From: CAZLXG01 sp964563585
GTDB taxonomy: Bacteria; Bacteroidota; Bacteroidia; Flavobacteriales; Flavobacteriaceae
Direction: 5' to 3'
DNA: 8,129 nucleotides
Assembly: GCA_964563585.1 (NCBI GenBank)
Contig: CAZLXG010000079.1
Coordinates: 1 to 8,129, forward strand
How positions within the stretch are numbered: the first letter of the stretch is position 1; every line of letters begins with the position of its first letter. The notes under the pieces are model-generated. The model was not told where the DNA came from. It searched no databases and saw only the letters and a program-made list of their open reading frames with translations. The position numbers were made by a program, and so were the translations under genes. Below, piece by piece: positions 6,765 through 8,129 of the stretch.

Positions 6765-8129
6765 TTACTCTTCTAATCTTATGTCTAATCCAAGACCTTT
6801 CAATTCATGCATAAGTACATTGAAAGATTCTGGTAGTCCTGGATCTGGCATTGGTTCGCCTTTAACAATAGCTTCGTATGTTTTTGCTCTACCAATTACA
6901 TCATCTGATTTTACAGTTAAAATTTCTCTTAACGTGCTTGATGCTCCGTATGCTTCTAGTGCCCAAACTTCCATTTCACCAAAACGCTGTCCACCAAACT
7001 GTGCTTTACCACCTAATGGTTGTTGCGTAATTAATGAATATGGTCCTATTGATCGTGCGTGCATTTTATCATCAACCATATGTCCTAATTTCAACATATA
7101 GATAACACCAACTGTTGCTGGTTGATCAAAACGTTCTCCTGTTCCACCATCGTATAGATATGTATGACCATATCTTGGAATTCCAGCTTCATCAGTAAAC
7201 TCATTAATTTGATCAATATTTGCTCCATCAAAAATTGGTGTTGCAAACGTACGATCTAATTTTTGACCTGCCCATCCAAGAACAGTTTCATAAATTTGAC
7301 CAATGTTCATACGAGACGGTACACCAAGTGGGTTTAATACAATATCTACTGGAGTTCCATCTTCTAAGAATGGCATATCTTCATGACGAACGATACGTGC
7401 AACAATACCTTTGTTACCATGGCGTCCTGCCATTTTATCACCAACTTTAAGTTTACGTTTTTTAGCAATATAAACTTTAGCTAATTTGATAATTCCTGCT
7501 GGCAATTCATCTCCTACAGAAATAGTAAACTTCTCACGCCTTAATGAACCTTGTAAGTCGTTTTCTTTAATTTTATAGTTATGAATTAAATCTGCCACTA
7601 ATTGATTTACATGCTTATCAGTAGTCCATTTTCCAGATACTAAATGCGCATAATCATCAACAGCATTTAACATTTTAAGTGTGAATTTTTTACCTTTTGG
7701 TAATACTTCTTCACCTAAATCGTTAAAAATACCTTGAGCAGTTTTACCATTTACAATAGTGAATAATTTTTCAATTAAAACAGCCTGTAAATCATCAAAC
7801 TTTGTATCGTAAATTTCTTCAAGTTGTTTGATATCATCTTTATCTTGAGCTCTTTTACGTTTATCTTTTACAGCTCTTGCAAATAATTTCTTTTCAATTA
7901 CAACACCATGTAATGATGGTGAAGCTTTTAAAGAAGCATCTTTTACATCGCCTGCTTTATCTCCAAAGATTGCACGTAATAATTTCTCTTCTGGTGTAGG
8001 ATCGCTTTCTCCTTTTGGTGTGATTTTTCCAATTAAAATATCACCTGGTTTTACTTCTGCACCAACGCGAATCATTCCGTTTTCATCTAAATCTTTAGTA
8101 GCTTCTTCAGAAACGTTAGGAATATCATT
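6765..8129 (-). CDS. rpoB: DNA-directed RNA polymerase subunit beta, C-terminal part (cut by the right edge)
   Basis: RpoB is the beta subunit, which with beta' forms the active-site cleft of RNA polymerase. The frame is open to the window edge, so the visible 454 residues start at NDIPNVSEEATKDLDENG. The internal Met at 8075 is not a real start. Visible blocks, numbered from the edge, are: GAEVKPGDILIGKITPKGE (23-41); a variable lysine-rich insertion (about 85-200); GDKMAGRHGNKG (230-241), whose two lysines correspond to the active-site K1065 and K1073 of E. coli; VDIVLNPLGVPSRMNIGQ (261-278); KMHARS (355-360), with the nucleotide-contacting histidine; GGKAQFGGQRFGEMEVW (373-389); and the C-terminal anchor ESFNVLMHELKGLGLDI (434-450), which packs against beta'. 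The rifampicin-binding region is upstream, outside the window. It is first in the visible operon, before rpoC. Compared with E. coli, the stretch after MNIGQ is much shorter. Confidence 0.99.
   Translation of the reverse strand, partial: NDIPNVSEEATKDLDENGMIRVGAEVKPGDILIGKITPKGESDPTPEEKLLRAIFGDKAGDVKDASLKASPSLHGVVIEKKLFARAVKDKRKRAQDKDDIKQLEEIYDTKFDDLQAVLIEKLFTIVNGKTAQGIFNDLGEEVLPKGKKFTLKMLNAVDDYAHLVSGKWTTDKHVNQLVADLIHNYKIKENDLQGSLRREKFTISVGDELPAGIIKLAKVYIAKKRKLKVGDKMAGRHGNKGIVARIVRHEDMPFLEDGTPVDIVLNPLGVPSRMNIGQIYETVLGWAGQKLDRTFATPIFDGANIDQINEFTDEAGIPRYGHTYLYDGGTGERFDQPATVGVIYMLKLGHMVDDKMHARSIGPYSLITQQPLGGKAQFGGQRFGEMEVWALEAYGASSTLREILTVKSDDVIGRAKTYEAIVKGEPMPDPGLPESFNVLMHELKGLGLDIRLEE

Noticed and set aside
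6781..7450. Two plus-strand open frames opposite rpoB
   Set aside because: They are antisense to the most conserved RpoB blocks. No independent sign of a gene is present.
8073..8075. Internal ATG as the rpoB start
   Set aside because: The frame continues upstream to the window edge with the conserved sequence DIPNVSEEA, so this Met is internal and the gene is simply cut by the edge.
1..8129. CRISPR array, insertion sequence, tRNA/rRNA, riboswitch or a new defence system
   Set aside because: No spaced direct repeats, transposase, terminal inverted repeats, tRNA-like folds or defence-type proteins are visible. Almost the whole window is explained by conserved core genes.

Overview
The window is AT-rich housekeeping DNA from the phylum Bacteroidota, most likely the family Flavobacteriaceae. 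Three things point there. The proteins are of Bacteroidota type: a long RpoC with a large trigger-loop insertion, followed by a DUF3467-type small protein. Both divergent genes at the left end have a TATATTTG box that fits the Bacteroidota TAnnTTTG -7 element. No start codon in the window has a convincing Shine-Dalgarno sequence. The genus cannot be fixed from the sequence alone.

Layout from left to right. Positions 1-272 (minus) hold the N-terminal 90 residues of an unrecognised membrane protein that runs off the left edge. Positions 273-415 are a divergent intergenic region with two candidate -7 boxes and an 18-bp perfect palindrome. Positions 416-2005 (plus) encode peptide chain release factor 3 (prfC), complete at 529 aa. 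A long bidirectional terminator hairpin at 2018-2064 separates it from the convergent block. Everything to the right is on the minus strand and is transcribed from right to left: the C-terminal 454 residues of RpoB (6765-8129, cut by the right edge), a 26-bp spacer, complete RpoC (2437-6738, 1433 aa), a compact intrinsic terminator (2399-2428), and a 105-aa DUF3467-type protein (2066-2383).

rpoB and rpoC encode the two large subunits that form the RNA polymerase active centre and are clearly one operon. The DUF3467 gene lies just behind the rpoC terminator, so it probably depends on read-through or on an unseen promoter. RF3 acts in translation termination and has its own promoter region, transcribed away from the membrane-protein gene.

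I found no mobile element, CRISPR array, tRNA, rRNA or riboswitch, and no convincing new multi-gene system. The points most worth a second look are the rpoC/DUF3467 junction, the uncharacterised DUF3467 protein, the RpoC insertions and the palindromic divergent promoter region.
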